Origin: Bryobacteraceae bacterium
GTDB taxonomy: Bacteria; Acidobacteriota; Terriglobia; Bryobacterales; Bryobacteraceae
DNA length: 64,000 nucleotides
Reading direction: 5' to 3'
NCBI GenBank assembly: GCA_028275505.1
Contig: JAPWUP010000001.1
Span: forward strand, 19,826-83,825
Of the stretch, positions 9,648 to 20,106 are shown piece by piece (position 1 is the stretch's first letter; each line of letters opens with the position of its first letter). Position numbers and translations under genes: made by a program. The notes beneath the pieces were generated by a model. That model worked only from the letters and a program-made list of their open reading frames with translations. It was not told where the DNA came from and made no database searches.

Positions 9648-11227
9648 AGGTGGCTATCCCCCCGAAGCAACGCGATGAGTTGCTCGATGGGAACCTCCCT
9701 GTTGCATTCTCCGCGGCTCACCCTCCACATGCCGGCGCGCCCTGCGCCTTCTACGAACAATACTCGGCGGAATTCCGTGCGATCGCGGGAAAGCCGCATT
9801 TTCGCCTCGGAGGGTTGGGACTTTATCAGGTCCACGTGACTGCCGAGTTGGAGCTTGTGAACAAGATAGCGAATTTCCGGCTCCTGAGAGCCGAAACCCG
9901 CCAGCACGACGCGAGACCGGTGATTGTTTCGGCCAATGGCAAGGAGAATTTCGTCCAACCGGCATGGCCATTCCCAGGCGGAGCAAATTACAATGTCCCC
10001 GTCGCGGAGCGAAGGCGGGCCGTCTCTCGCCGTGGCCCCTTCCAGTGACTCGCCAATGGACGCACCGGGTGTCCGCTGGCTACCAGCGTTCGCCGCCTCA
10101 TAGTAGAACCGAGAGAACCGCTCCGCGTGCAATTCTGCCGCGAATATGCCCTTTGCTGTGCACCAGGCTCTTTCCCCCACCTGCCGCATGAGTTCCCTTT
10201 CACGAGCCATAGCTAACTGTTGCCCCCAACTCTCCGGTTCATCCCAAGGAAGGAGAAAACCGTTGACCCCGTCGTGGACGATTTCCGGAGTTCCTCCCAC
10301 ATCAGTGGCGAAGACGGGGCGCCCGGCGGCCATGGCTTCGGCGAGCGAATTGCTCAGCCCCTCCGCTACCGACGACTGGACGAAAGCGTGCGCCCTGCGC
10401 AACAAGCGGTTAATTTCCTCTGGCGGGAGCTTGCCGACCAGACGCACCCGCGCGTGCAAATCCAGTTCGTTGATCCAGTAGGAAACCCGATCCCGCTCCG
10501 GGCCTGCTCCCACGAGGATGAGCTGCGCCCCAATCCCCATGTCCAAGAGAAGCCGGAACGCCTTCAGAAGGTTGGGAAAGCCTTTGCGCCAATGAAACCT
10601 GCCGGCGGCCAGGAGCATCAGCTCTCCTTCCCCCGCGGAATACTCGGGCAAAGCCGCGGGTACCGGCACAGTGGTGTAAATCGTTTGCATCCGTTCGGAC
10701 CGGACTCCCAGATCTCGCGCGGTTTGCTGGATCGCATCACAAACCGTGTGCACGGCCGCCGCGCCCTCGATCGCTTCCTTGACCGCCTCAGCGTACTGGG
10801 CTGACATCAGCGGCTCGACTTGAATATCCGATCCCCGCAGGCTCAGGGTGTAAGGGATGCCCAGCGCTTCCGGGATCCAACGCATCAGGATTGCGAGCCC
10901 GGCCATGTGGAAGTGGATCAGGTCCGGTTGCAGGCGATCGAAAAAGCCCAGAACGGCGCGGTCGCGCAAAGGCCGCCGAAGGCGCCATGAGTTTCCAACC
11001 AGCGCGTAGCGGAGATTCCACACTTTGGCGGGCAACGAAAGGTGATCGTAGTTGGGCATGAGCAGCTCGCCCGCGACCGGCTTGTCCGCGAGGCTGGCCT
11101 GCGGTTGAGTGGCAGGGCTGCGGCCGACGAGGATGACATCCACCGCCGAATATCTCCGCATAGCTTCCACGTGCCGCCGGATAAAGACCTCCGGGGGCAC
11201 CGTGTGGCTGATCTCGCAGACTCTCAT
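9644..11227 (-). CDS. Glycosyltransferase family 4 with C-terminal extension
   Basis: Start at MRVCEISHTVPPEVFIRRHVEAMRRY (cat 11225-11227); GT-B C-lobe SSVAEGLSNSLAEAMAAGRPVFATDVGGTPEIV, then a ~150-aa tail with a second Rossmann-like segment. Confidence 0.8.
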   Translation of the reverse strand: MRVCEISHTVPPEVFIRRHVEAMRRYSAVDVILVGRSPATQPQASLADKPVAGELLMPNYDHLSLPAKVWNLRYALVGNSWRLRRPLRDRAVLGFFDRLQPDLIHFHMAGLAILMRWIPEALGIPYTLSLRGSDIQVEPLMSAQYAEAVKEAIEGAAAVHTVCDAIQQTARDLGVRSERMQTIYTTVPVPAALPEYSAGEGELMLLAAGRFHWRKGFPNLLKAFRLLLDMGIGAQLILVGAGPERDRVSYWINELDLHARVRLVGKLPPEEINRLLRRAHAFVQSSVAEGLSNSLAEAMAAGRPVFATDVGGTPEIVHDGVNGFLLPWDEPESWGQQLAMARERELMRQVGERAWCTAKGIFAAELHAERFSRFYYEAANAGSQRTPGASIGESLEGATARDGPPSLRDGDIVICSAWEWPCRLDEILLAIGRNNHRSRVVLAGFGSQEPEIRYLVHKLQLGSHVDLIKSQPSEAKMRLSRDRTEFRRVLFVEGAGRAGMWRVSRGECNREVPIEQLIALLRGDSHL

Positions 11228-12414
11228 GTACCAGCCGTGCGGCCCTCGATCAGGCCACGGTAGATCTCGGCGAAACGTTCCGCGCAACGCTCGATCGAAA
11301 AACGCTGGGCGGCCACCGCCGCGCGGGCCCCCATGGAGCGGCGACGCCCCTCGTCCAGCATGGCCTCCATGGCGTTTGCCAGATCGGAGGGCGATTCGGG
11401 AGGAACCAGCAGGCCGCAACCGTCTTCCAAAACTTCCGGTACGCCGCCCACGCGCGTCGCCACGCAGGGCAGTCCGGCTGCCATGGCCTCGATCAAAGCC
11501 AACGGCATCCCCTCGGACCTGGAAGGCAAGACGAACACATCGAGTCCGGCGAGAAACTCTTCGATGTGACCTTGATAGCCGACAAAGTGCAAACGGGAGC
11601 CCAATCCCAAGTGAGCAGCCCGGCTCATCAATTCTCCGCGGAGCGGACCGTCACCTGCCACCGCGAACTGACACGATCCGTGGCGCTTAACTAAGATGGC
11701 CGCAGCTTCAATGAAAACGTCATGGCCTTTGACCCAATGCATCCGCCCCGCCGTTCCGTAGAGGACGGCGTCATCGGGAATCCCGAGAGCGCGCCGCCAC
11801 TGGGGACGCGGGAGTCCCGGAGTTGAAACCGTTGCAATCGGGACACCGACCGGCACCACATCTGGGGTTACTTGGGAGCCCAATCCTGACTCCCGCCAAT
11901 GCTGTAGAATCGCGTGCGAATCGGCTGTGATGCGCGTCGGGCGACCGCCCGTCAGTTGTATTGCTCGCTTCCAACGAGCAAGTTCTGCCGCATCTGGTGA
12001 ATAGACACCATGAACAGTCCAAACCCACGGTATCCGGGCATATTTCACGATGGCCTTCGCTTGCAAGTCCATCCATGCGGTCACGTGGGTATGGACCAAA
12101 TCCGCGCGGATCTGGCGAAGCAACCGGGCCAGCCGCCAGGGGAACGTCACAATCATGCGCTGCCTCAACCAGCGCCAGAACCGGTATGGGCGGGGCGGGA
12201 GATGCTCTGGCCAAAGAAACGGGCAGCTCACCAGCAGAACGCCTTCGTCTCGGAAGGATGCCGCGAGCTCTCCGGTGGTCCCGTGGGTGCAAACCACAAC
12301 GTGGCGGCACCAGCGCATTACTTGGCTCCGAACAAGGCCGAGAACGAGCCTCTGCACACCGTAGCCCCCAGCGGTTCCGACCAAGTGCGCCACGCACGCC
12401 ATCTCGCGTCTCAT
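11224..12414 (-). CDS. Glycosyltransferase family 4
   Basis: MRREMACVAHLVGTAGGYGVQRLVLGLVRSQ...LPSRSEGMPLALIEAMAAGLPCVATRVGGVPEVLEDGCGLLV. Confidence 0.85.
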   Translation of the reverse strand: MRREMACVAHLVGTAGGYGVQRLVLGLVRSQVMRWCRHVVVCTHGTTGELAASFRDEGVLLVSCPFLWPEHLPPRPYRFWRWLRQRMIVTFPWRLARLLRQIRADLVHTHVTAWMDLQAKAIVKYARIPWVWTVHGVYSPDAAELARWKRAIQLTGGRPTRITADSHAILQHWRESGLGSQVTPDVVPVGVPIATVSTPGLPRPQWRRALGIPDDAVLYGTAGRMHWVKGHDVFIEAAAILVKRHGSCQFAVAGDGPLRGELMSRAAHLGLGSRLHFVGYQGHIEEFLAGLDVFVLPSRSEGMPLALIEAMAAGLPCVATRVGGVPEVLEDGCGLLVPPESPSDLANAMEAMLDEGRRRSMGARAAVAAQRFSIERCAERFAEIYRGLIEGRTAGT

Positions 12415-12553
12415 AGGGTCAGATGGGCCCTCCCACCCCCAGAACCGGGACATCCACAAGCTGTACTATCCAAACACCCGGACAAGCCTTCCGCAGGGTT
12501 CCTATGCCCCGGGCCCCTGCTGGGACATATCTCACCGCTCAGCCCGAAGCGCT

Positions 12554-13252
12554 TCAGGCAGCTTGGGAATCTTTGCGTCGGAACAATGCCACGACGTGTG
12601 TTGCCGGGTGCCCGAACCAACGCTGCAGAACGCGGGCCAATCTCCGGGTCAGCGCACCCGGGCGAACAGCCTCCGTGAGAAGCGGCCGCGTCGGAAGTTC
12701 TGCCCAATGAACTGCGGTCCAACAGTCGTCGCTGAAATACGACAACGGTTTCAGCTCGTCGCCACCGGCCCATTTGTTGGCCCTACGCCGATCCCACCAC
12801 AGAAACACCGCTCCCGGTCTTGTAACACGGGCGATGGCCCAAGCGAGCCTCCGTCTCTCTTGCGGCTGGCGGATAGAGCTAAACACCGTGCACTGCATAG
12901 CAAAATCGAAGACACCCAGCTCATCTATCCATTCCAGCCCGGTCACCGCCTTGAACTGGATGCCCGGATAACGCCGGCGGGCCTCATCGATGACCCACTC
13001 CCGGAGGTCGATCCCGACTATATTGCCGGGCCGAACGCCAAACTCCACAAGGGCGGCGGAGCTCCTACCAAAACCGCAGCCGACATCCAAGGCTCGTATC
13101 TCGGGGAGGGGCCGCCGAAGTTCCAACAGGGCGTGTCGCAGTGCCCACATCAAGCGGAAGCGGTGCCACATCTCTTTTTCGACGGTCGGGCACCACGTAT
13201 CGGCGCCGGGTGGTTCTATGAGCGCGTAATCCGCAGAAATTTGCTCAAACAT
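12554..13252 (-). CDS. SAM-dependent methyltransferase (class I)
   Basis: 232 aa; IRALDVGCGFGRSSAALVEFGVRPGNIVGIDLREWVIDEAR motif I. Confidence 0.8.
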   Translation of the reverse strand: MFEQISADYALIEPPGADTWCPTVEKEMWHRFRLMWALRHALLELRRPLPEIRALDVGCGFGRSSAALVEFGVRPGNIVGIDLREWVIDEARRRYPGIQFKAVTGLEWIDELGVFDFAMQCTVFSSIRQPQERRRLAWAIARVTRPGAVFLWWDRRRANKWAGGDELKPLSYFSDDCWTAVHWAELPTRPLLTEAVRPGALTRRLARVLQRWFGHPATHVVALFRRKDSQAA

Positions 13253-13404
13253 GGGCGTCGTTCACGCTTTTGAGTCCTAGTAGTTGGCCACCCACACGAA
13301 AGCCCCACGAGCGCGGTCTGGCGGCGAGAATCTTGCCAAGGCAGACCGAGCCAGCGACGTTCTCTCAGGGGATGGTCTTGGCTCCGGCTCGCAAGGGCCC
13401 CCTC

Positions 13405-14691
13405 CTAGTCCAGGTCTGGGGCCGGAAGCTCCAATCGCATCGAAACCCCGGGAACAGCCACCAAGCCGAACCGGTGATCGACACAGCTAGTCCCATAAAT
13501 GGGAGCCTGACATACGTCAAGTCGGATGTCCTTCACCCGGCACAAAAAATTCCGCGCACAATCACGGAGCCAGACCGTCAGAGCGTAGGTGCCGGGCGTA
13601 TATGGGACCCTGGGCAAGGTGATAACCAAGAGGCTCCGACCGCGAGGCAAGGCGCCAAGATCAACGCCCAACTCGTCACTGTTAAGTTCGGTCAAGACTA
13701 CGTCATTCGCGGTTCGTATCGAAAATCCAGCACTGAACCTCCGCAGCGTATTTTCGCTGTCCAACATGATCTCGATAGCCCCGTCGTAGCCAGGGACCAA
13801 GCATGAGTTCGACCTCATCGGGCCACCGAGCGAACGTGCCCGGCAACTACATATTCGCACCGGCCCTGAGCATTGCTCGGCGAAGCTCCCGGGATCCACC
13901 TCAGACCTTACGAAGGAGTCGAGGTAAAAGGCCACAGCCCCTTCCGCGCCACCACCATACACAACCTGTCCCTTGTGCAAGACCACAGCTTTGCTGCACA
14001 ACACCTGCACGGCCGCCATGTTATGGCTCACAAACAACACCGTCCTGCCCTCGCCGGCGACTTCGCCCATTTTGCCCAGGCATTTCTTCTGGAAGGCGGC
14101 GTCGCCGACGGCCAGGACCTCATCCACCAGCAAGATCTCGGGCTCCAGGTGAGCGGCCACCGCGAAGGCCAGCCGCAGGTACATGCCGCTCGAGTAGTGC
14201 TTGACGGGCGTGTCAATGAACTTCTCGACCTCGGCGAAGGCCACGATCTCGTCGAACTTGCGGGCGATTTCGGCGCGCTTCATGCCCAGAATCGCGCCGT
14301 TCAGGTAAATGTTCTCGCGTCCGGTCAGCTCGGGGTGGAAGCCGGTGCCCACCTCGAGCAGCGAGCCGACCCGACCGCGCACCTCGGCCCAGCCCTCGGT
14401 CGGTTCCGTCACGCGCGAGAGAATCTTCAGCAGCGTGCTCTTGCCCGCGCCGTTGCGCCCGATGATGCCGAGAACCTCGCCGCGCTTGACCTCGAACGAC
14501 ACGTCCTTGAGCGCCCAGATGGTCTGCTCATCCGGCTCGCGGCGGCCATCGCGGCTCAGCCAGCCGCGGATCGTCCGGACCGTGCGCTGGGCGCCCTCGA
14601 CCAGTGTGTCGCGCAAGGTGCGGTAGCGCTCCTGCCGCCCGATGCGGTACCGCTTGCCCAGTCCTTCGACCCGAATCGCTATGTCGCTCAT
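13405..14691 (-). CDS. wzt: Polysaccharide ABC transporter ATP-binding protein with C-terminal Wzt-like domain
   Basis: Walker A GRNGAGKSTLLKIL; HYSSGMYLRLAFAVAAHLEPEILLVDEVLAVGD; ~180-aa C-terminal extension. Confidence 0.9.
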   Translation of the reverse strand: MSDIAIRVEGLGKRYRIGRQERYRTLRDTLVEGAQRTVRTIRGWLSRDGRREPDEQTIWALKDVSFEVKRGEVLGIIGRNGAGKSTLLKILSRVTEPTEGWAEVRGRVGSLLEVGTGFHPELTGRENIYLNGAILGMKRAEIARKFDEIVAFAEVEKFIDTPVKHYSSGMYLRLAFAVAAHLEPEILLVDEVLAVGDAAFQKKCLGKMGEVAGEGRTVLFVSHNMAAVQVLCSKAVVLHKGQVVYGGGAEGAVAFYLDSFVRSEVDPGSFAEQCSGPVRICSCRARSLGGPMRSNSCLVPGYDGAIEIMLDSENTLRRFSAGFSIRTANDVVLTELNSDELGVDLGALPRGRSLLVITLPRVPYTPGTYALTVWLRDCARNFLCRVKDIRLDVCQAPIYGTSCVDHRFGLVAVPGVSMRLELPAPDLD

Positions 14692-15656
14692 CGGCCCGCT
14701 CGCACTTTCTTGGCGCGAGGCACAAACGCGTAGATCTGGGTTCTCCCCCGGATGATCTCGTATTCGGGATTGAGTTGCTTTACCAGGCGAGGGATGACGG
14801 CGCGGTCATCCGGCAAGTGGTACACGCACACGGCGAGCTTCGGTGCAAACATACGCAGTGTCTGCTCAGCGCCCGCCAGCGCGTGCCGCTCGGATCCCTC
14901 GATGTCCATCTTGATGAAATCCACCCGTTGCAAACCCAGTTCCCGCACGACCGCGTCAATTGTGGTCGCGCGGACCGAGAGTGCTCCCGCGCCTGATACG
15001 TGCCCCGCCGCAGTGTTATTAAGCCGGGGCTGTTGGAACTTGAGCGTGCCTTGGGTGGACCACGCCGCCGCCTCCACGACCTTCACACTTCCGCGCCGGA
15101 TTTGCTCAGCGAAAGTTTTCCGCAGGCACTGGGCATTGACGGGCTCAGGCTCGAAACCCACGACCAGCCCGGCGCCGCGCTGCAGAGCCAGGCGCGTGAA
15201 AAGACCTAAATGAGCGCCGACGTCCAAAACCACGTCACCGGGCGCGACGGTCACGTCGGCGTATTCATAAACCCCGTCATGGGCGATTTCGTGGGCAATC
15301 ACTTCGATGGTCGGGGCGTCTTCAAAGCGCCCCCAAATAGCCCCCAACGGCGTTTCCCAAAACACGGAACACGCCGTAGGGAGATCCCGTTGGCGCATGT
15401 GAACCGGGCCATCGCCCAGAACAAACCCCACGTTGGCGGCAAGCCTGCGCTGGTAAGTGAGGAGCCGGTCAGGATACAGAGCCATGAAGATGTCCATCCA
15501 GCCCAGTTCTGGGAGCTGCCCCCGGGCCTTCAACCCGATCAGGGAAGCGCGCCAAGCCAGCTTGCTGGTGTCGAAACCGGCCAAGGCAGCGAGCGCCACT
15601 GCGGCGAGCAACACCAAGGCCGGCACCCAAAACTTACGCGAAATACGGACCGACAT
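14688..15656 (-). CDS. FkbM-family methyltransferase
   Basis: VAPGDVVLDVGAHLGLFTRLALQRGAGLVVGFEPEPVNAQCLRKTF...LQRVDFIKMDIEGSERHALAGAEQTL. Confidence 0.85.
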   Translation of the reverse strand: MSVRISRKFWVPALVLLAAVALAALAGFDTSKLAWRASLIGLKARGQLPELGWMDIFMALYPDRLLTYQRRLAANVGFVLGDGPVHMRQRDLPTACSVFWETPLGAIWGRFEDAPTIEVIAHEIAHDGVYEYADVTVAPGDVVLDVGAHLGLFTRLALQRGAGLVVGFEPEPVNAQCLRKTFAEQIRRGSVKVVEAAAWSTQGTLKFQQPRLNNTAAGHVSGAGALSVRATTIDAVVRELGLQRVDFIKMDIEGSERHALAGAEQTLRMFAPKLAVCVYHLPDDRAVIPRLVKQLNPEYEIIRGRTQIYAFVPRAKKVRAGR

Positions 15657-15679
15657 TCACCACCTGCCTTCGTGCATCT

Positions 15680-17260
15680 TTACGGACGAGAAACTTCAGC
15701 GCGTGGCTCCCCCACTCGGCGAGTGGGCGCTCGGTAAAAGGCGCCGTCACCGAGATCCTCGATCAGCTCGAGTCCGAGTTGGCCGGCGAGCTCCTGTTCG
15801 CTCGGCAGGTACCACCTCTGTGTTCCACGCAGGTAGACCAAGAGCGCGCCTTCGGCCTCCATCCGCTCCAGCAGCCGCGCGGACTCGGCCTCGAAGCTCT
15901 CGTTGACCCGCCGGCTCATAGGGTTGGCCTTCCGCGGGATGGGATATGCGGTCCCGCCGGCCAGAAACCAAATCGCGCCCGGATCGTTACTGTAGTAACC
16001 TGCGGCGTTTCCCAGTTCCCGGACCCGCCTGATGGCGGCCGACTCCCTCCAGGCCTTCCCGCTGTATCCCTCACCGACCGCGAGATACTGCTTGCTCCAC
16101 GCCACGGTCCGCCGAACGTGCATGGCGACCAAGAGGCAAAAGGCGGCTGCGGCCGTCACCGTCACGATCCGCCCGCGACCCGAGAGGAGGCGCCAAGCTA
16201 CGCTCACGGCCACGATAAGGCCGGAAGGATAAATCACGAACCGCAGTAGACGCGGGCCCAGGTCCAACGATGCGTCGTAGACCGAAATTGAAGTTGCAAG
16301 AAAGAGCGGGTAGATGGCGAGGAAGAGGGCGTAAAACCCGAGAATCCGCCGGCGGTCGTCCCCGATCGCGTCGCGCAATCGGGCTGGCCTGCCGAACAGC
16401 AACCCTACCAGCAACGCGCAAGCCAGCGCAAGGACCAGTGCAAAAGTGGCAGGCGATGCGAACCGCTCCGGCAATACGAGTTCTACCAACTCGAACGCCC
16501 GGGAGAGCTGTTCGCGCGTGATCGGGTGCCACACCAAACCTCGTCCGGCAAACAGCGCATCACCGCTGGACGGACCGCGGGGCAAGCCCCAGAGCACGGC
16601 TGGCGCGACGCCGAGCACCAGCAGGCCAGCGCAGCGCAAGAATCGCCGCCCGCTGGGAGCCCACAACCAGAGTCCTAACGCGCCAGCCAGCAGCAGGGCG
16701 ATCCCGGCATAACGCGTGAGGCAAGCCAAGGTGAGCGAAACCAGGCCTACCCAGTACCGCCACTCAGCGCCGCGAACCGCGTAGGCGCCAAGCTGATAAA
16801 GACCGAGCAATCCAAAAAACATGAACAGCGGTTCGGTCCACGCATGGGCGTGAACGCCAAGCACGACTTGAGCCGTGGCCGTGAGCGTAGCACCCAGCGC
16901 CGCCGCAACCGCGGAGCAAGTAAGTCTCGTCAGGATGAACCCCACCAGCGCCACGTTGGCCGGAAACAGGAGCAGGTTCAGCAGGCGGGCGGCGCCGGGG
17001 GGATCGAAGCCGAACTTAACTAGCCCTGCCAAAACCAACGGATAAAACGGGGCCTGAAGATTGCCAGAGCTTAGCGGCCCGGACGACTCTGCACCGGCAA
17101 ACTTGAGTGCGGTCCGGAAGTAGCCCAGCGAGTCGGGGCTTAAAGCCACTCCCCAACGCGACGTCACCACCGCCAGCCACACATCCGCAGCCAGGGCTAT
17201 CACACCCAGGAGAACAACCGCCACCCACTTGCTCCGGTCCAGCGATCGCCAGGATTTCAT
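15680..17260 (-). CDS. Multi-TM PMT/ArnT-like (GT39-type) membrane glycosyltransferase, putative
   Basis: 526 aa with many TM segments; SPDSLGYFRTALKFAG...LARYAGIALLLAGALGLWLW. Confidence 0.6.
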   Translation of the reverse strand: MKSWRSLDRSKWVAVVLLGVIALAADVWLAVVTSRWGVALSPDSLGYFRTALKFAGAESSGPLSSGNLQAPFYPLVLAGLVKFGFDPPGAARLLNLLLFPANVALVGFILTRLTCSAVAAALGATLTATAQVVLGVHAHAWTEPLFMFFGLLGLYQLGAYAVRGAEWRYWVGLVSLTLACLTRYAGIALLLAGALGLWLWAPSGRRFLRCAGLLVLGVAPAVLWGLPRGPSSGDALFAGRGLVWHPITREQLSRAFELVELVLPERFASPATFALVLALACALLVGLLFGRPARLRDAIGDDRRRILGFYALFLAIYPLFLATSISVYDASLDLGPRLLRFVIYPSGLIVAVSVAWRLLSGRGRIVTVTAAAAFCLLVAMHVRRTVAWSKQYLAVGEGYSGKAWRESAAIRRVRELGNAAGYYSNDPGAIWFLAGGTAYPIPRKANPMSRRVNESFEAESARLLERMEAEGALLVYLRGTQRWYLPSEQELAGQLGLELIEDLGDGAFYRAPTRRVGEPRAEVSRP

Positions 17261-17272
17261 CGCGTGCCTCCG

Positions 17273-18130
17273 CTACACCACGTCCGCGAACGTCTTTTCC
17301 ATGCGGCGGAAGTAGAAGGCGCCGGTGATGAGCACGATGAGCGAGGCCAGGGCCGAGGCGGCGATCAGCGGCCCGGGCCGCGTCCGGGCGCCCAGCAAAG
17401 CCCAGCGGAAGCCCTCCACCACGCCAGCCATCGGGTTCAATCCGTAAAGCGTCCGCCACGGCTCAGGCAGCAGGCTGCTCGGATAGGCGATCGGCGTCGC
17501 GTACATCCAGAACTGGACCAAAAACGGCACCAGGTAGCGCACGTCGCGATACTCGACGTTCAGCGCCGAAAGCCACAATCCCACACCCAGCGCCGTCACG
17601 AAAGCGAGCAGGAAAAACGCCGGCAGCCACAGCGCCTGCCAGCCGGGCCGCACGCCGTAGAAAAGCATCATCGCGACCAGCAGCGCAAAGGCCAGCGCGA
17701 AATCCACAGCGCCCGCCAGCACGGAGGAAAGCGGAATCGTCAGCCGCGGGAAGTAAACCTTCTTGATGAGATTGGCGCTGCCCACCAGGCTGTTGGAGGA
17801 CTGGTTCAGCCCGTAGGCGAAGAACTGCCAGGGCACCAGGCCCGCCAGGGAAAAGATCGGGTAGGGCAGCCCGTCGGAAGGGATGCGAGCCAGCCGGCCG
17901 AAAAACAGGCTGAAGACCACCATGGTCATGAACGGCTGGAGGATGGCCCAGGCCGCGCCGAGGACGGTCTGCTTGTAGCGGACCTTGATGTCGCGCCACG
18001 TCAGGAAATAAAGCAGCTCGCGGTACTCCCACAGCTCGCGCAGCTTCAGGGACACCCAGCCGCGCGAAGGCTCGATGCGGATGACGGGCGTCGCCTCTGC
18101 GGGCGCGCGAGTTTCAGCGACTACGGCCAC
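17273..18130 (-). CDS. wzm: Polysaccharide ABC transporter permease
   Basis: 285 aa; LWEYRELLYFLTWRDIKVRYKQTVLGAAWAILQPFMTMVVFSLFFG...NPMAGVVEGFRWALLG. Confidence 0.92.
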   Translation of the reverse strand: MAVVAETRAPAEATPVIRIEPSRGWVSLKLRELWEYRELLYFLTWRDIKVRYKQTVLGAAWAILQPFMTMVVFSLFFGRLARIPSDGLPYPIFSLAGLVPWQFFAYGLNQSSNSLVGSANLIKKVYFPRLTIPLSSVLAGAVDFALAFALLVAMMLFYGVRPGWQALWLPAFFLLAFVTALGVGLWLSALNVEYRDVRYLVPFLVQFWMYATPIAYPSSLLPEPWRTLYGLNPMAGVVEGFRWALLGARTRPGPLIAASALASLIVLITGAFYFRRMEKTFADVV

Positions 18131-20106
18131 GGCTGGCTCCTCGCAGGTTCGAAAGCATCAGGTGCGGCTTCTTCTTCGATCAGGATGTTGCGGATGCGTC
18201 GCAGCGACGTGGTCCCGTAAAGGTACAGATCGCGGCCCACGAAAAGCAGGTTCTGCGCGGGCCGGGCCTCCAGGACGCGCTCCACGTACCCGGTCCGCGG
18301 GTCAATGCGGCTGATGAAATTGTCCACGTAGAGCCAGACCCAACCGTCCGGTCCCAGGATCGGACGGCGGTTGTAGGACCTCATGTCGCCGAACGCCTGA
18401 CCGCCCAGATCCTGCACCCACAAAACCTCGCCCGTACGCACGTCGGCCTTGAAGAAACGCGTGCCCAGCAGACCGAGAACGATGCCCGGCTCCACTTCCA
18501 CGAGCTTGTCCAGCGCGGAGAGGCCGGGCACGGGAACGATCTCGCGCTCGATGGCGCGGGAGGCCACGTCGTAGACGAACAAGCGGGCCTCGAGGCCGGG
18601 CTCGATCGCGATGCTGCTGTAAACGATCTTGCGGCCATGGTCGGCGGCGATCAGATCGCGCACGTCGTACTTTTCAAAGGGCGCCCGCAGGCTGCCGCGA
18701 GCGCCGGTGACCGGGTCGTACCAGCCGAGTTGGCCGCCCACGCTGTCGCGCTCGTGATGCACGCCCACGTAAACCAGGCCGTCGGCTCCGCGCGCCAGGT
18801 AGTAGTGGTACTTGTGGAAGCCGGGCAGCATGTAAGGGTTCACGCCGGGATCATAAGGATTCGCCGTCGAATAAACCAGCGTCCAGGGCCTGACGGGATT
18901 CCAGCGCAGGGTGGCCGCAGGGTAGCCTGCGAAGAACCACTCGCCGTTGACGGGCAGGGCCGCGTACAGGCTGCGCTGGGTGCGACCGAGAGGTTTGACG
19001 GCGCCGCTGACCGTGTCATAGATGACCAGCGGGCCGTAACCGAACGGGAAGACCAGCAACTCGGAACCGGAGAAGCGGTAGAGCCGATGGACCGTTTCCG
19101 CCGCCATGCGGATGGGCGCCGATGCCGAGCGCCATTCCGGTTCGCCCGCGCGCCGCCAGCGGATAGTGGCGAGGCCGCCAGTGGCGGTGTCCGGCGTCGC
19201 TTCCGCCAGATCGAGCTGAACGCCGAACTCTTTCATGGCGACGGCCTCGGTCACGTCAGGGACCAGCCCGCGCGGCCAACTGGCCAGAGCCGGCCTTTGC
19301 CCCGGAGGCAGCGGCGCCAGCTCGCCATTTTCCAGCCGGAACCACGCGCCTCCCGGACCCTGCGTGTACCAGCCTCCGTTCGCGCCGCGCGAGACGCCCA
19401 CGTAACTGAGGCGAGCGTCCTTCCAGTACACCTTCTGCTGTTTGGTCTCGCGATCGTAGATCACCAGATACCAGGGCATCTGGCCGATGGCGACGTAGAC
19501 GTAGCGACGGTCGGCGCCCAGCGTGTAGGCGTAGCGATAGTAGGGCGGGCCGGGATCGTCCATGATGCCGAAGTTTTCCAGCACGCCGGTTTCGGGATCG
19601 TAGCGCTCGACGTAGCCCTTCGTGGTTTCGCCCAGGTAGACGGCGCCGTCGTCGCCCTCGATGGCGTACTGGGTGGATTCGGCCAGTTTGCCCAGCAGGC
19701 GCGTCTGGCCGGTCTCGGGATCGTACTCGGTAAGGTGACCCGAGCCGATGTAAATCTTGCCGTTCGAATGGAGGATGGTCCCGTTGGGTCCCGGACCGCC
19801 CGGCGCGATGTCCACCACACGCACCGCGCCCGTGTCCAGGTTCAGATCGAGAGCCTGAAACTGGGCGGTCCCCGTGTACATGAGCAGCAGATGGACCTCG
19901 CCGGTGCGAGGCGACCGGAACATCAGCCGTTGCGAAAGAGTCGCAGCCTCGATGACAGGTCCCAGATTTTCGACCACGTAGGGACCCGGAGCGAGGGTCA
20001 TGCGACGCTGAGTCGGGCGGTCGGACGCCACGACAGCGAGAGCCACCGCACAAAGCGCGGCGGCTTTGCGCGGCGAGGCGGCTTCACTCGCCAGATGATT
20101 CCGCAT
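18121..20106 (-). CDS. Predicted beta-propeller protein within the EPS operon
   Basis: 661 aa with repeated blades such as LTEYDPETGQTRLLGKL, VERYDPETGVLENFGI, LVIYDRETKQQKVYW, LGWYDPVTGARGSLR, FVYDVASRAIEREI. Confidence 0.6.
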   Translation of the reverse strand: MRNHLASEAASPRKAAALCAVALAVVASDRPTQRRMTLAPGPYVVENLGPVIEAATLSQRLMFRSPRTGEVHLLLMYTGTAQFQALDLNLDTGAVRVVDIAPGGPGPNGTILHSNGKIYIGSGHLTEYDPETGQTRLLGKLAESTQYAIEGDDGAVYLGETTKGYVERYDPETGVLENFGIMDDPGPPYYRYAYTLGADRRYVYVAIGQMPWYLVIYDRETKQQKVYWKDARLSYVGVSRGANGGWYTQGPGGAWFRLENGELAPLPPGQRPALASWPRGLVPDVTEAVAMKEFGVQLDLAEATPDTATGGLATIRWRRAGEPEWRSASAPIRMAAETVHRLYRFSGSELLVFPFGYGPLVIYDTVSGAVKPLGRTQRSLYAALPVNGEWFFAGYPAATLRWNPVRPWTLVYSTANPYDPGVNPYMLPGFHKYHYYLARGADGLVYVGVHHERDSVGGQLGWYDPVTGARGSLRAPFEKYDVRDLIAADHGRKIVYSSIAIEPGLEARLFVYDVASRAIEREIVPVPGLSALDKLVEVEPGIVLGLLGTRFFKADVRTGEVLWVQDLGGQAFGDMRSYNRRPILGPDGWVWLYVDNFISRIDPRTGYVERVLEARPAQNLLFVGRDLYLYGTTSLRRIRNILIEEEAAPDAFEPARSQPWP

